50,645 nt of DNA, taken from positions 1-50,645 of the IMG/VR virus record IMGVR_UViG_3300024344_000023; one strand, 5' to 3'. Positions 1-8,900 of the stretch are shown piece after piece; position 1 is the stretch's first letter; every line of letters starts with the position of its first letter. The position numbers and the translations under genes are program-made. Source of the stretch: a virus. Under the pieces are notes generated by a model. It was not told the DNA's origin and searched no databases. It saw nothing but the letters and a program-made list of their open reading frames with translations.

Positions 1-1
1 T

Positions 2-271
2 CTTTTTAATAGATTGGTAAGAATTTTAGAATTAAACCTACAAGGCTTTGATCCTACAGCAACTTATCAGTATACTAATACTACTCGCGACCAAAATTTG
101 TTTAGTCGTGGAGACATCATCTGGAACTTGACAGAAGACAGCCTGCAAGTTTTTGATGGATACAAGTGGCAAACATTATACGCGCCGGACGGAAAAGGCG
201 TGAAAGCCGCAGGACAGCTTGGAAAATTAACCGTATCAACAAACGGTGCAACCACGGTTCCTATACTATAA
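2..271 (+). CDS. 5'-truncated small virion or fibre-associated protein
   Basis: The frame is open to the left edge of the window, so the gene begins outside it; an internal TTG at base 14 is only the first possible start inside. About 89 residues are visible, ending with a TAA that overlaps the next ATG by one base. The visible part has a GDIIWN...DSLQVFDGYKWQ stretch, which resembles a small beta-rich surface or tail-associated domain. I do not recognise a family. Its place after the tail fibre (by circular gene order) and before internal virion genes suggests a structural role, which is inference. Confidence 0.75.
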   Translation, partial: LFNRLVRILELNLQGFDPTATYQYTNTTRDQNLFSRGDIIWNLTEDSLQVFDGYKWQTLYAPDGKGVKAAGQLGKLTVSTNGATTVPIL

Positions 272-957
272 TGCCTATCAAAAAAGTAAGCGGAGGCTAC
301 AAGTGGGGTAAGTCTGGAAAGGTTTATCCAACGAAAGCCGGAGCACAAAAGCAAGCCCAAGCAGCATACGCTTCGGGGTACAAAAACGGAGGACCTGTGG
401 CAGGAAAATACGGTGGAATGAAAGGCATTGCCGGAATTGCGGCAATGACACCTGTGGGAGCAAGAGGCACCAGAAACAGGCCCGGCGGTAGAAACACAAA
501 AATGCGTGGAAGAATGCAAGTAGGGGTCATAGAAGAAAAGCAAACAAGGGCAGACATGAATGAGATTGCTCGTTTAATTAACCCTCAAACATACATGGCT
601 CAAGGCATGTCTTCAGAAGAGGCAACAGCTAAAGCAATGGAAATGAAAGATATGTATGGAACACCGGAAGAATACAGAAAGTATAGGTATGATAAAAACT
701 TTGGTATGGGTAGTGAATATGGCACTGGAGAAGAATTAAGGGCTGCTGGTATAGATGCAATACCAAGCGCTGCAACCAGTTTCGGAATGCCTAAAAACTT
801 TATAGAAGAAATTATGTCTTATTTTGAAAAGATTGGAACGTTTGCGGGTGCGCCTGCACCAAGCGCATTGGCCGATGAAGTGGCGAAATTTATTAAGAAC
901 AACCCATTGGGCAATAGAAGATTACCACCATGGCTAACTGGCGGAGGCGGCGGATAG
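271..957 (+). CDS. Conserved phage protein, basic N-terminus
   Basis: This 228-residue protein starts at an ATG overlapping the stop of the gene before it (TAATG coupling); an open extension further upstream lies inside that gene and is not favoured. The first 45 residues are lysine- and glycine-rich (KVSGGYKWGKSGKVYPTKAGAQ...), a pattern that recurs in small marine phage proteins and looks disordered or DNA-binding. A GGPVAGKYGGMKG segment follows. The C-terminal half is helical and ends in a glycine run. No enzyme motif is visible. It heads the rightward block of internal virion proteins, so a structural role is likely but unproven. Confidence 0.8.
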   Translation: MPIKKVSGGYKWGKSGKVYPTKAGAQKQAQAAYASGYKNGGPVAGKYGGMKGIAGIAAMTPVGARGTRNRPGGRNTKMRGRMQVGVIEEKQTRADMNEIARLINPQTYMAQGMSSEEATAKAMEMKDMYGTPEEYRKYRYDKNFGMGSEYGTGEELRAAGIDAIPSAATSFGMPKNFIEEIMSYFEKIGTFAGAPAPSALADEVAKFIKNNPLGNRRLPPWLTGGGGG

Positions 958-958
958 T

Positions 959-2131
959 ATGAATATGTATGCTGGAGCTCTTGACGACTCCATTTTTAGT
1001 TCTGATCTACCAACAGTAGAAAGTTTAGGTATGCCTATAACTATGACGCCTATGGATGCGATTAAATTTGCTGGGTGGTACAAAGACAAATTCGGCCATG
1101 GTCCAATGGGCCCTCAAGAATGGATACAGTATGGAGACCTTTGGAAAAAAGAAAGCGGTTATTCGATGGCAGGAACCACTGCTGGCGGCCAAGGTTCTGG
1201 TTTAGATCAATACGTAAAAGATAGAAATAATAATACAACTGGGCCAACGCCTGTGCCACCAGGGGCAACAAACAATTATGTTCAGTCCTCTGTTGTAGAT
1301 TATTCTGAAAATCAGTTGGATGAATATGGTCTTCCAAAAGAAGCCAACGAAGGAGATATTTTTACAGCCGCGGACGGAAATGTATACGAAGCCCACACCG
1401 CTCAAACCGTTAATGAAGCGGGAGAAGTAACCAACGAAGAAATAGAGTGGCGTCCTACAAGTTTTTCTGTTCCCCCTGGTTCCAGTTCCAGTTCCGGTTC
1501 CGGTTTTGGGATTACTGATATCTTTGACATTTTGTCCGGTAAAGAAGGTCTTGAAGGAGACTATAAAAGAGCAGGAATCTGGGGACTTCTTGGACAAATA
1601 GCCGGAGGACAATTCGATCAAGGTATTGGTGAAGGGTTGCCGGGAGCTTTAGGTAATATATTGGGTATTTTTGGACTTAACCAAGGACCTCTAGGAGACG
1701 CGGCAAGTTCAGGTGATTGGAAAGAGTTGATAAAACAATTGTTTTTGTTTAAAGATGCAAAAGAAAGAGCAAAAGAAATGGAAGTACCTACGGGTCAAAT
1801 GGCTGCTCAAAGTGAAATAGGAAAGCAGTGGGGTTTACCCACTCGAGAAAGCATGGTCTTGCAAGGCCTTGGTCCAAACTACTTACAAGGACAAAAATAT
1901 GCCATGAACCTGGGCCAAACAATGCCCGCGGCCACACATACTGTGGGAATGCCTTATATTGAGAAAGGCAAACATGGTGGTATTATGGGAATACAACAAA
2001 GTTATGGTGACATCACGCCTGCTTTTCTTGAGCCGGGCGAATTTGTGTTTACCAAAAAAGCAACCGACAACATTGGGGCAAAAAGACTTTATAAACTGAT
2101 GAAAGAAGCTGAACAAATGGGAATGGAATAA
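959..2131 (+). CDS. Putative internal virion or tail protein
   Basis: This 390-residue protein begins one base after the preceding stop. It has a Gly/Ser linker around residues 175-185 and hydrophobic glycine-rich helices in the middle. The C-terminal stretch includes GGIMGIQQSYGDITPAFLEP followed by GEFVFTKKA, close to the PGEFVxxxKA signature common near the ends of phage tape-measure and internal virion proteins. It overlaps the next gene by one base. I infer a virion protein of the ejection apparatus; the exact role cannot be read from sequence. Confidence 0.75.
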   Translation: MNMYAGALDDSIFSSDLPTVESLGMPITMTPMDAIKFAGWYKDKFGHGPMGPQEWIQYGDLWKKESGYSMAGTTAGGQGSGLDQYVKDRNNNTTGPTPVPPGATNNYVQSSVVDYSENQLDEYGLPKEANEGDIFTAADGNVYEAHTAQTVNEAGEVTNEEIEWRPTSFSVPPGSSSSSGSGFGITDIFDILSGKEGLEGDYKRAGIWGLLGQIAGGQFDQGIGEGLPGALGNILGIFGLNQGPLGDAASSGDWKELIKQLFLFKDAKERAKEMEVPTGQMAAQSEIGKQWGLPTRESMVLQGLGPNYLQGQKYAMNLGQTMPAATHTVGMPYIEKGKHGGIMGIQQSYGDITPAFLEPGEFVFTKKATDNIGAKRLYKLMKEAEQMGME

Positions 2132-3084
2132 TGTCAAACGGAGACGATAACAGCACTACAACATATACAGGAACCTATGGTCCAGAAAGCACCATAGGTT
2201 TTGAAGCACCTTGGGTCGAACAAATGCGACGCGGGTATCTTGATAACTTGTGGAACCTAACAAGGCAGCCAATGCCTGTTCCAATACGAGGTGTTGCAGG
2301 ACTTGACCCGTTTGAAATGGGTGCAAGAGCACTGACTCCTGGACTTGGTGGATTTCAACCTTATCTGCAACAAGCAGGCGGTGCATACGGACAAGGGCTC
2401 GGGGCCCTGGGCCAAGGGACACAAGCCGGGTACATGGGCGCACAGGCGTATGATCCAAGCATGGGTCAAGCTTTCTTTAATCCTTATGAAGATCAAGTGG
2501 TACAAAGAAGTCTCGATGATGTGTATAAAAACTTTGCACAACAAGACATGCAAGCAAGATCTGGTGCAGTAGGCGCAGGAGCCTATGGCGGCGGTCGTGG
2601 AAGACTGATGGCACAAGAACGATTTAACCAATTGGGCAAAGGCATGTCGGGCACAGCCGGGCAATTGAGATCACAAGGATATTCTCAAGCACAACAACAA
2701 GCACAAAACGCTTTCATGGACCAGCAACAAAGAATGCAGCAAGCAGGTCAAATGGGTATGCAGGGTGCCGGTATGTACGGACAACTTGGATCGGGGATCA
2801 TGGGCCTCGGACAAACAGGACAACAACTTTTACGTAATCAAATCGCAACACTGTCGGGTCTTGGGCAAACTGGAAGAGGTATACAAGATGCAATGTACGG
2901 TTCTCAATACGACGCTTCTTCTCAATTAGCCAAAGAGCCTTACCAAAGAATGCAGTTCCTTGCGCAAATGTTACAAGGAATGTTCCCGCAAGGACCAAGG
3001 ACAGGAATTACAACGACGTATAACCCTCAACAGGGAACTCCTCCAAACATGGCGGAAATTCTTTCTAACTTCTTTGGGATTTAA
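2131..3084 (+). CDS. Gln/Gly-rich internal virion protein
   Basis: This 317-residue protein starts at an ATG overlapping the preceding TAA. It is rich in Gln, Gly, Ala and Met (QAGGAYGQGLGALGQGTQAG; QQQAQNAFMDQQQRMQQAGQ), with the segment FNPYEDQVVQRSLDDVYKNF near residues 115-135 and an AGAYGGGRGRLM turn. I recall the FNPYE(D)QVV element from many marine podovirus proteins next to ejection genes. The composition suits an extended, partly disordered protein that could pass through the portal. The function is inferred from context only. Confidence 0.8.
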   Translation: MSNGDDNSTTTYTGTYGPESTIGFEAPWVEQMRRGYLDNLWNLTRQPMPVPIRGVAGLDPFEMGARALTPGLGGFQPYLQQAGGAYGQGLGALGQGTQAGYMGAQAYDPSMGQAFFNPYEDQVVQRSLDDVYKNFAQQDMQARSGAVGAGAYGGGRGRLMAQERFNQLGKGMSGTAGQLRSQGYSQAQQQAQNAFMDQQQRMQQAGQMGMQGAGMYGQLGSGIMGLGQTGQQLLRNQIATLSGLGQTGRGIQDAMYGSQYDASSQLAKEPYQRMQFLAQMLQGMFPQGPRTGITTTYNPQQGTPPNMAEILSNFFGI

Positions 3085-3086
3085 GT

Positions 3087-5978
3087 ATGCCAGGCTGGAG
3101 CAAAAGACCTTTATTTAAAAACCCCACCATGATGGTAGGTGGTGGTTATGTGGGTATGCCTAAAGGCATGAGTATTCCTGGGTATCAAGATGGGAGCCTG
3201 ATAGGTAAAGGCGGAATGTTGTTCGATCCGACTGATCCGACTGATGTGGCTTTGCTTGGATTGGGAATGGCTCCAATACCCGGTGCTAGAATAGCAGCTG
3301 GTGCTGGTAAACTTGGAAAAATGTCTAAGAAGCTAAAAAAATCTTTTGAACCCGGCGGAGTCGGAGAACTTGCTGCTGTAGCTACTGGTTCATCTGCTCC
3401 ATTTTTATACATGGCTTCAATGTTAGATCGTTCACGCAAAGAAGCAAGAGAAGGAACAGAAGGAAAAACAATTGAGCAATTAATTGAAGATAAAAATAGA
3501 AAAGCATTTATTAAGCAATTAATTGAAGATACAAAACAACAAGAAAAACCAGATGAAAGACTAGAACAACTGGGTAAAGAAACCGAGTATCAAAAAACAA
3601 TTGAAAAAATAGCGGGTCTTTTTTCGTCGAGCGACCCAAATCGTCCCCGTTTACTTAGAGACTATGAGTCGAACCTTCACTGGTATGCTAAGAACATTGC
3701 CGGCGGACACCAAGTTCCTAAAGAACAGGTTATGCAAGATTTGATGAAAGCCATTGAAGCACAACGAAGCGCACCTGAGATGAAAACAGGGGGCATCGTT
3801 GGACTGGAGAACGGTGGCATAATGCCTAAGTTGTTTGAAGGCGAAGAGATTGTAGAAACCAATCCAACCATAAACGCAATGGCGGCTCAAGGCGGTGGTC
3901 TTTCGGCAGAGGCGCTTCCAGAAGCGGCTGTTCGTGGTGTTCCAAGTGCTCCAAACGAACGTGGAATCGTGTCTATGGCTGTAGAGGCAGAAGAACTTGC
4001 AGAAGAACTTGCAGAAGAAGACAACCCGATTGTTGCAGCAGCGAAACAAGAAGCCAAAGAAAAATTACGTTTAGAGTTTGACATAGTAAAAAGCACAGCG
4101 GCTGCGGACGCAGCGCAGGGAAGAGATCCCTCTTTCATTATTAAAGAAAGTATGGACAACCTTGCTCGATCCGCTAAAAACATAGAACAAGAAACCGTAG
4201 AAAAATACCCTGAGATTCCATTGAACACTGATTTACTCAACAGCCAAGACCTTGAACCTTATCAACAAGAATTAGTTTCTGTGTTTGAAATGCCTGCTCA
4301 AAATGAAGAAATTCCTTTGGAAAAAGATTCGATTGTTATGGCAAAAAACGGAGGCCTTATTCCAGGGTATCAAGATGGGGACGTGGTTTTGCCTCCCGAA
4401 TGGGCTTGGATTGACCAAGAATTTATTGACGCAGGTTTAAGTTTAGAACAAGCCGAAGCAGAGATGATTAAAAAACACGGGCCCACAATTTTAAAAATGC
4501 GTGAGTTTTATGGTGGTAGAGAAACAGAGTCGGAAAAAAAGAAAAGGTATCGTAGCTTAAGTAGTCAGGAAGTGTTAGAGGAGATGCGACAAGAAAGAGA
4601 CGATCCGCGCAGAAGCAATCTTTTAAGAGCTATGGGTGAAGTAGACTTTATGGGCAGCACTAAACCTACTTTTCTAGAGAGTCTTCCCTTTGCTCAACCC
4701 CGAACAGGTGAAGGTATTGAGCGTATGAGTGACGAGTTGAACAAAAGATACATAAAAGAAAACATAGAACTTTTAAGAGAATACAACAGAACTTTTGATG
4801 ACGAAGGTAAGCTTAAACCCCCGCCTCCTGAACTTGAAGAAATTGTAGTCACCGCACAAAAAAGAAACGAAACAGGGCCAGAATTAGACCAAGCTATTGC
4901 TGCGTACACAGAAGCAATAAACAGTGGAACCGAAACTCCCGCTTGGGCAAAAAAGATAATTAGGGACAATCTTCAGAAATCTTCAGAAAACAACGAAGAA
5001 GAAACATCAGTGGATTCACCGGAAACTCTTTCTCCTTCTAGTTCAACTGCCAACTTGTTGCAGATGATAAAAGAACTTGGAGCAACCATGGAGACAGGGA
5101 TTGATACAGCAAAAACAGACGTTAAAAAAAGAGCAAAAGATTTAACCGAGGTTTATGATATTGAAGTTCAAAAATCGACCGATGCTGTTAATGCTGCCAA
5201 TACATCTATTAATAACGCTTTAACGTCTTACGAAAAAAGAATCCCTGAGTTGGCAAGATTAATAGGATTACGTTCGCCGGGCACAGCTATATTCCAAAAA
5301 CAAAACGCGGCCAGAGAAGCAGAAATAAGAATGAGGAATGGTGTAGACGACACTAAAATGGAATTAGGAAAACTAGAAAAAGAATTGCAAGAAGCAAGAA
5401 GAGAAAACAATCTTGCGGCTTCAAGAGATATTAAAGCTAGGCAACTTGATGCGATCAGTCGTTTAAATGAGCTTGCTATAGAACAAGGTGTTGATCTTAA
5501 GATGCAGACAACGATGAAGTTATTAGAGCATGAAATGAGGTTAGATGAAATTAGAATGCAGGCAGAACTTGCACAAACAAACACGGGTGTAAATCAACAA
5601 TTGATAAGCGCCATGAATGATCTTAAAGCAAGAATAACAAGTGAAACAGATCCAGACGCAAAAGCCTTACTTGAGTCAGAGTTGGATACTTATAGAACCG
5701 TGGTCCTAGGACAAAAAAGCCCTCAAGCTCAAATTACTACTGCTTTACTTGAAGGAAACTATAAAGAACTTTTCTCTGCTTATTCGGTGGAAGATATGCA
5801 AAGATATGCGCCTAGTTTACAAGGAGAAAAGACCATACAGATTGAAGGCATACCTCAACCTTTGACAGGTTCTTTCCCTGATTTTTATAACTACATGGTT
5901 TCTAAGAAAAAACCAAACAAAGAAGTTTATTACACAGACAAAGAAATTGTAGAGATGTGGAAACGCGGTAAGGGGTAA
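3087..5978 (+). CDS. Large coiled-coil internal virion protein
   Basis: This 963-residue protein starts two bases after the preceding stop. The N-terminus has GGGYVGMPKGMSIPGYQDGS, and the IPGYQDG element returns near residue 428, so the N-terminal half carries degenerate repeats, also including GGIVGLENGGIMPKLFEGEE. The segment from about 90 to 180 is charged and helical. Residues of about 660-870 are a long coiled coil rich in Glu, Lys, Arg and Leu, free of prolines for long stretches. No catalytic motif is seen. Length and position next to the 1,831-aa protein suggest an internal core or ejection protein comparable in role to T7 gp15, but sequence homology is not claimed. Confidence 0.8.
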   Translation: MPGWSKRPLFKNPTMMVGGGYVGMPKGMSIPGYQDGSLIGKGGMLFDPTDPTDVALLGLGMAPIPGARIAAGAGKLGKMSKKLKKSFEPGGVGELAAVATGSSAPFLYMASMLDRSRKEAREGTEGKTIEQLIEDKNRKAFIKQLIEDTKQQEKPDERLEQLGKETEYQKTIEKIAGLFSSSDPNRPRLLRDYESNLHWYAKNIAGGHQVPKEQVMQDLMKAIEAQRSAPEMKTGGIVGLENGGIMPKLFEGEEIVETNPTINAMAAQGGGLSAEALPEAAVRGVPSAPNERGIVSMAVEAEELAEELAEEDNPIVAAAKQEAKEKLRLEFDIVKSTAAADAAQGRDPSFIIKESMDNLARSAKNIEQETVEKYPEIPLNTDLLNSQDLEPYQQELVSVFEMPAQNEEIPLEKDSIVMAKNGGLIPGYQDGDVVLPPEWAWIDQEFIDAGLSLEQAEAEMIKKHGPTILKMREFYGGRETESEKKKRYRSLSSQEVLEEMRQERDDPRRSNLLRAMGEVDFMGSTKPTFLESLPFAQPRTGEGIERMSDELNKRYIKENIELLREYNRTFDDEGKLKPPPPELEEIVVTAQKRNETGPELDQAIAAYTEAINSGTETPAWAKKIIRDNLQKSSENNEEETSVDSPETLSPSSSTANLLQMIKELGATMETGIDTAKTDVKKRAKDLTEVYDIEVQKSTDAVNAANTSINNALTSYEKRIPELARLIGLRSPGTAIFQKQNAAREAEIRMRNGVDDTKMELGKLEKELQEARRENNLAASRDIKARQLDAISRLNELAIEQGVDLKMQTTMKLLEHEMRLDEIRMQAELAQTNTGVNQQLISAMNDLKARITSETDPDAKALLESELDTYRTVVLGQKSPQAQITTALLEGNYKELFSAYSVEDMQRYAPSLQGEKTIQIEGIPQPLTGSFPDFYNYMVSKKKPNKEVYYTDKEIVEMWKRGKG

Positions 5979-5981
5979 GAC

Positions 5982-8900
5982 ATGGCTCAAGAAAACCCTT
6001 TTAGTGCTTGGGACCCTTACTTTGAAGGCACTGATCCTACAAAACCTGTTCCAGAAGAAAAAGAAAAAGAAGAAAATCCTTTCAGCGCTTGGGATACTTA
6101 CTTTGATGATGACCAAAGCATAACCCCAATTACAGAAATGCCTGAAGAAACGTTGCCTTCCGGTGATCCAAGAGACGAAGGCTTTTTCCCTATATTTGGT
6201 AGAACCATTGACGAACTGCAAGCAAGTGGTTGGGCGGGCCTACGTGTATTGGGTGAAGCAACGGGATCAGAAAGGCTTATACAAGTAGGTGATGAGGGTG
6301 TTCGTTTTAACGAAAGACAAATTGCCAAGTACGGCAGGCCCATGCAAGTTGAAGACTTTGAAGACATCGGGGACCTTGGTCCGTTTATTAAACAAGCCAT
6401 TGCTCAAATTATTCCTTCCATTGCTGTTTCTTTACCAACAGCAATCGCCGGAGGTAAAGCGGGAGCATTAGCGGGTGGCGTTCCAGGAGCTATTGTAGGA
6501 GGTGCTTTGGGTGCTTTCCTTCCTTCTTTTATATTGGGCACCGGTGAAGTAGACCGTGAAATAAAAGCTAGAGCCGGGGAAGATTTTGAGGATCCTGGTG
6601 CAGCGTTCAAAGGCGGAGCATTGGTCGGTGCTCTCGATGTTGCCTCGGTTGCTTTTGGCCTCAAACCTTTAATGCCGGTCATTTTAAAGAAAGCTTCTAT
6701 TAAAGATATTACAGATCAATTAATTTCCGAAGGTGTAGAAAAAAGCGTGGCCCAAGCAGCTGTTGCCCAAGCACTTAAAGCTTCTTTGTTTGAAGGCGGC
6801 ACAGAAGCAACTCAAGAATATATAGAAGATTTTATGGCGGAATCAGCAACGGGAATGGCCAGCGAAGAAGGACAGCTGCAAAGTGCTTTACTTAACGCGT
6901 TTACTTTAGGTGCCATAGGTGGTGTCGGCATGGGTGCCGTGTCCGGTTACATTAGTCAAGGAAAGACCAACAAGCTTCTACAAAACGAAAAAGAAATTTC
7001 CGAAGCAATTGAGAATATGGAACAACAAGTGCAAGAAGAAGTCAATTTGCAAGGCCAAAGTTGGAAAGACATGAAGCTAAGAGAGCTCAAAGAATTAGGA
7101 AAAGAGATTCCAGGAATGGAAAAAGCGAACACAAAGAAAAAAGCAATTGATTTGCTCACAGATGATGCAATTACTCAAAAACAGTTTACGCTTATGAAAA
7201 CTTATTTAATAGAAGAGTTTGGAAACCTTTCACCACAAGAAGTCATAGAGAGGGGTGCGTTACGTAAACAATTAGAAGAGCTTGCAAAAACAGAAGAAGG
7301 CATCAACGAACTTATTCTTATAGCGGAAACTTCTGCCTTAACGAAAAAGGGAGAGAAAGACATTCCCGTTATTGATGTTTCCAGAAAACAAACGGTAGAT
7401 TCTTTAATCAATCAAATTCTTGATCGGTATGTGATGGATAAAAGAATAGAAGAAGGAAACTCTACTTCTGTTTTGTTTGCGTCGGCTTTAACTTGGGAGT
7501 ACCAAAACAGAAAGAAAAATTTATTAAAACTAACGCGTCCTTCTTTAATTAGAATGCTTAAAGCTCGCCCCGGTTTAAAAGCTTCTACTGAAGTTTTTAA
7601 TAAGAAAGGTGAGGTGGTAGGAAAGAAAGCGGCAACGAACGAACAAATTGTGCAAATGATTATGGATCACGATGTGCACCTCAACATACACGGAAGAAGA
7701 AAAGAAAATTATTATGAGGGCAAAGGTTATACGCGCACAAAACTTTTGCCTTTTGGAAAAGGGCGTTATCAGAAAAAAATAGAAAAAGATGGGCCAAGCC
7801 AAAAGTATAACATCATACCTGTAACCGAAAACGATGTTAAGTCTCAGACCTGGGGACTAGATCAAACTTGGGACGACTTTGTTGCTGAACACACAGGATT
7901 GGGTGGTTCGGCTGTGGAAATTACTTATACAGTAAATGGAAAGGAATTGCATGAAGTTGTGCCAAAAGGAACAAGTAACATAAGAAAAGACGACTTTGAT
8001 TTTGAAGGAAGAAACGTAACACTTAATGAAGACGGTACTGTGTCCGGTGGTTCCGGTCTTTTTGATAACTATGAAAAAGCAAAGCAAAATAAAAGAAACA
8101 AAGTTGAAGTAAAAGAAATACGGTTAGAAGACAATCCCGATTTAAAAACGCAGGGAGATCCAGTGGGTGGGATTCTTGCTTCTCTTAGACATTGGTTTGC
8201 TCCCAGTGGGCCTTTGGGTTGGACCGGGTTCATGGCTAAAAGACAACGGATTGGAAACATTCGCAAGATGAACCAGTTTATAAACCAAGCGGCGAGAAGA
8301 GCAGAGTTGGCTATTGCTCATTCTGTATCTCATGCAGAATTTGCAAGCGAAGAAATGGCTCAAGAAGCGTTGAGAAGAGCGCTTAATGCAAGCACAAAAA
8401 GATTTAAGCGGGATGAAAAAAACGAAACAGACGCGGATGGAAACGAAATTCAAGGAACATCTGAAAAAGCTAGAATAGAGCAAGACATAAAAGAAACTCA
8501 AGAAAGAATTAAAATAATAGAGTCAACGTTGTCTACCATTGAAATTTTAACTGAAGAAGATTTAGCTTCTGTTGAAGGACCACGAAAAGAGGCTTTTATT
8601 CAACTTAATAAAGAAGAACAAAACCTTTTAATTACTCGACATATTTTAAAAGGCGATCTTTTAGAAATGCAACAAATGCTAAATCCAGAAAAGTTTAAAC
8701 TTACACCAGCCGAAATAGCTAATCGAACTTTACCGCCATCGCTTAGAGAACCTTTTATGGAGATACGTTCTTTCATTGACATGATGAGTGAACGTTTGTT
8801 AAGAGAGTTACCTAAAGATCTTTTAAAATCAGAAAAAAGAGGTCAGCCTTTAAGAGAAGTCATACAAGAAAATTTAGGTAGTTACATGACTCGCTCTTAT

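Noticed and set aside
1202-1621. Minus-strand reading frames inside virion genes
   Set aside because: Long opposite-strand frames here and across 3-11 kb lack ribosome sites and have Cys/Phe/Ser-rich shadow composition.
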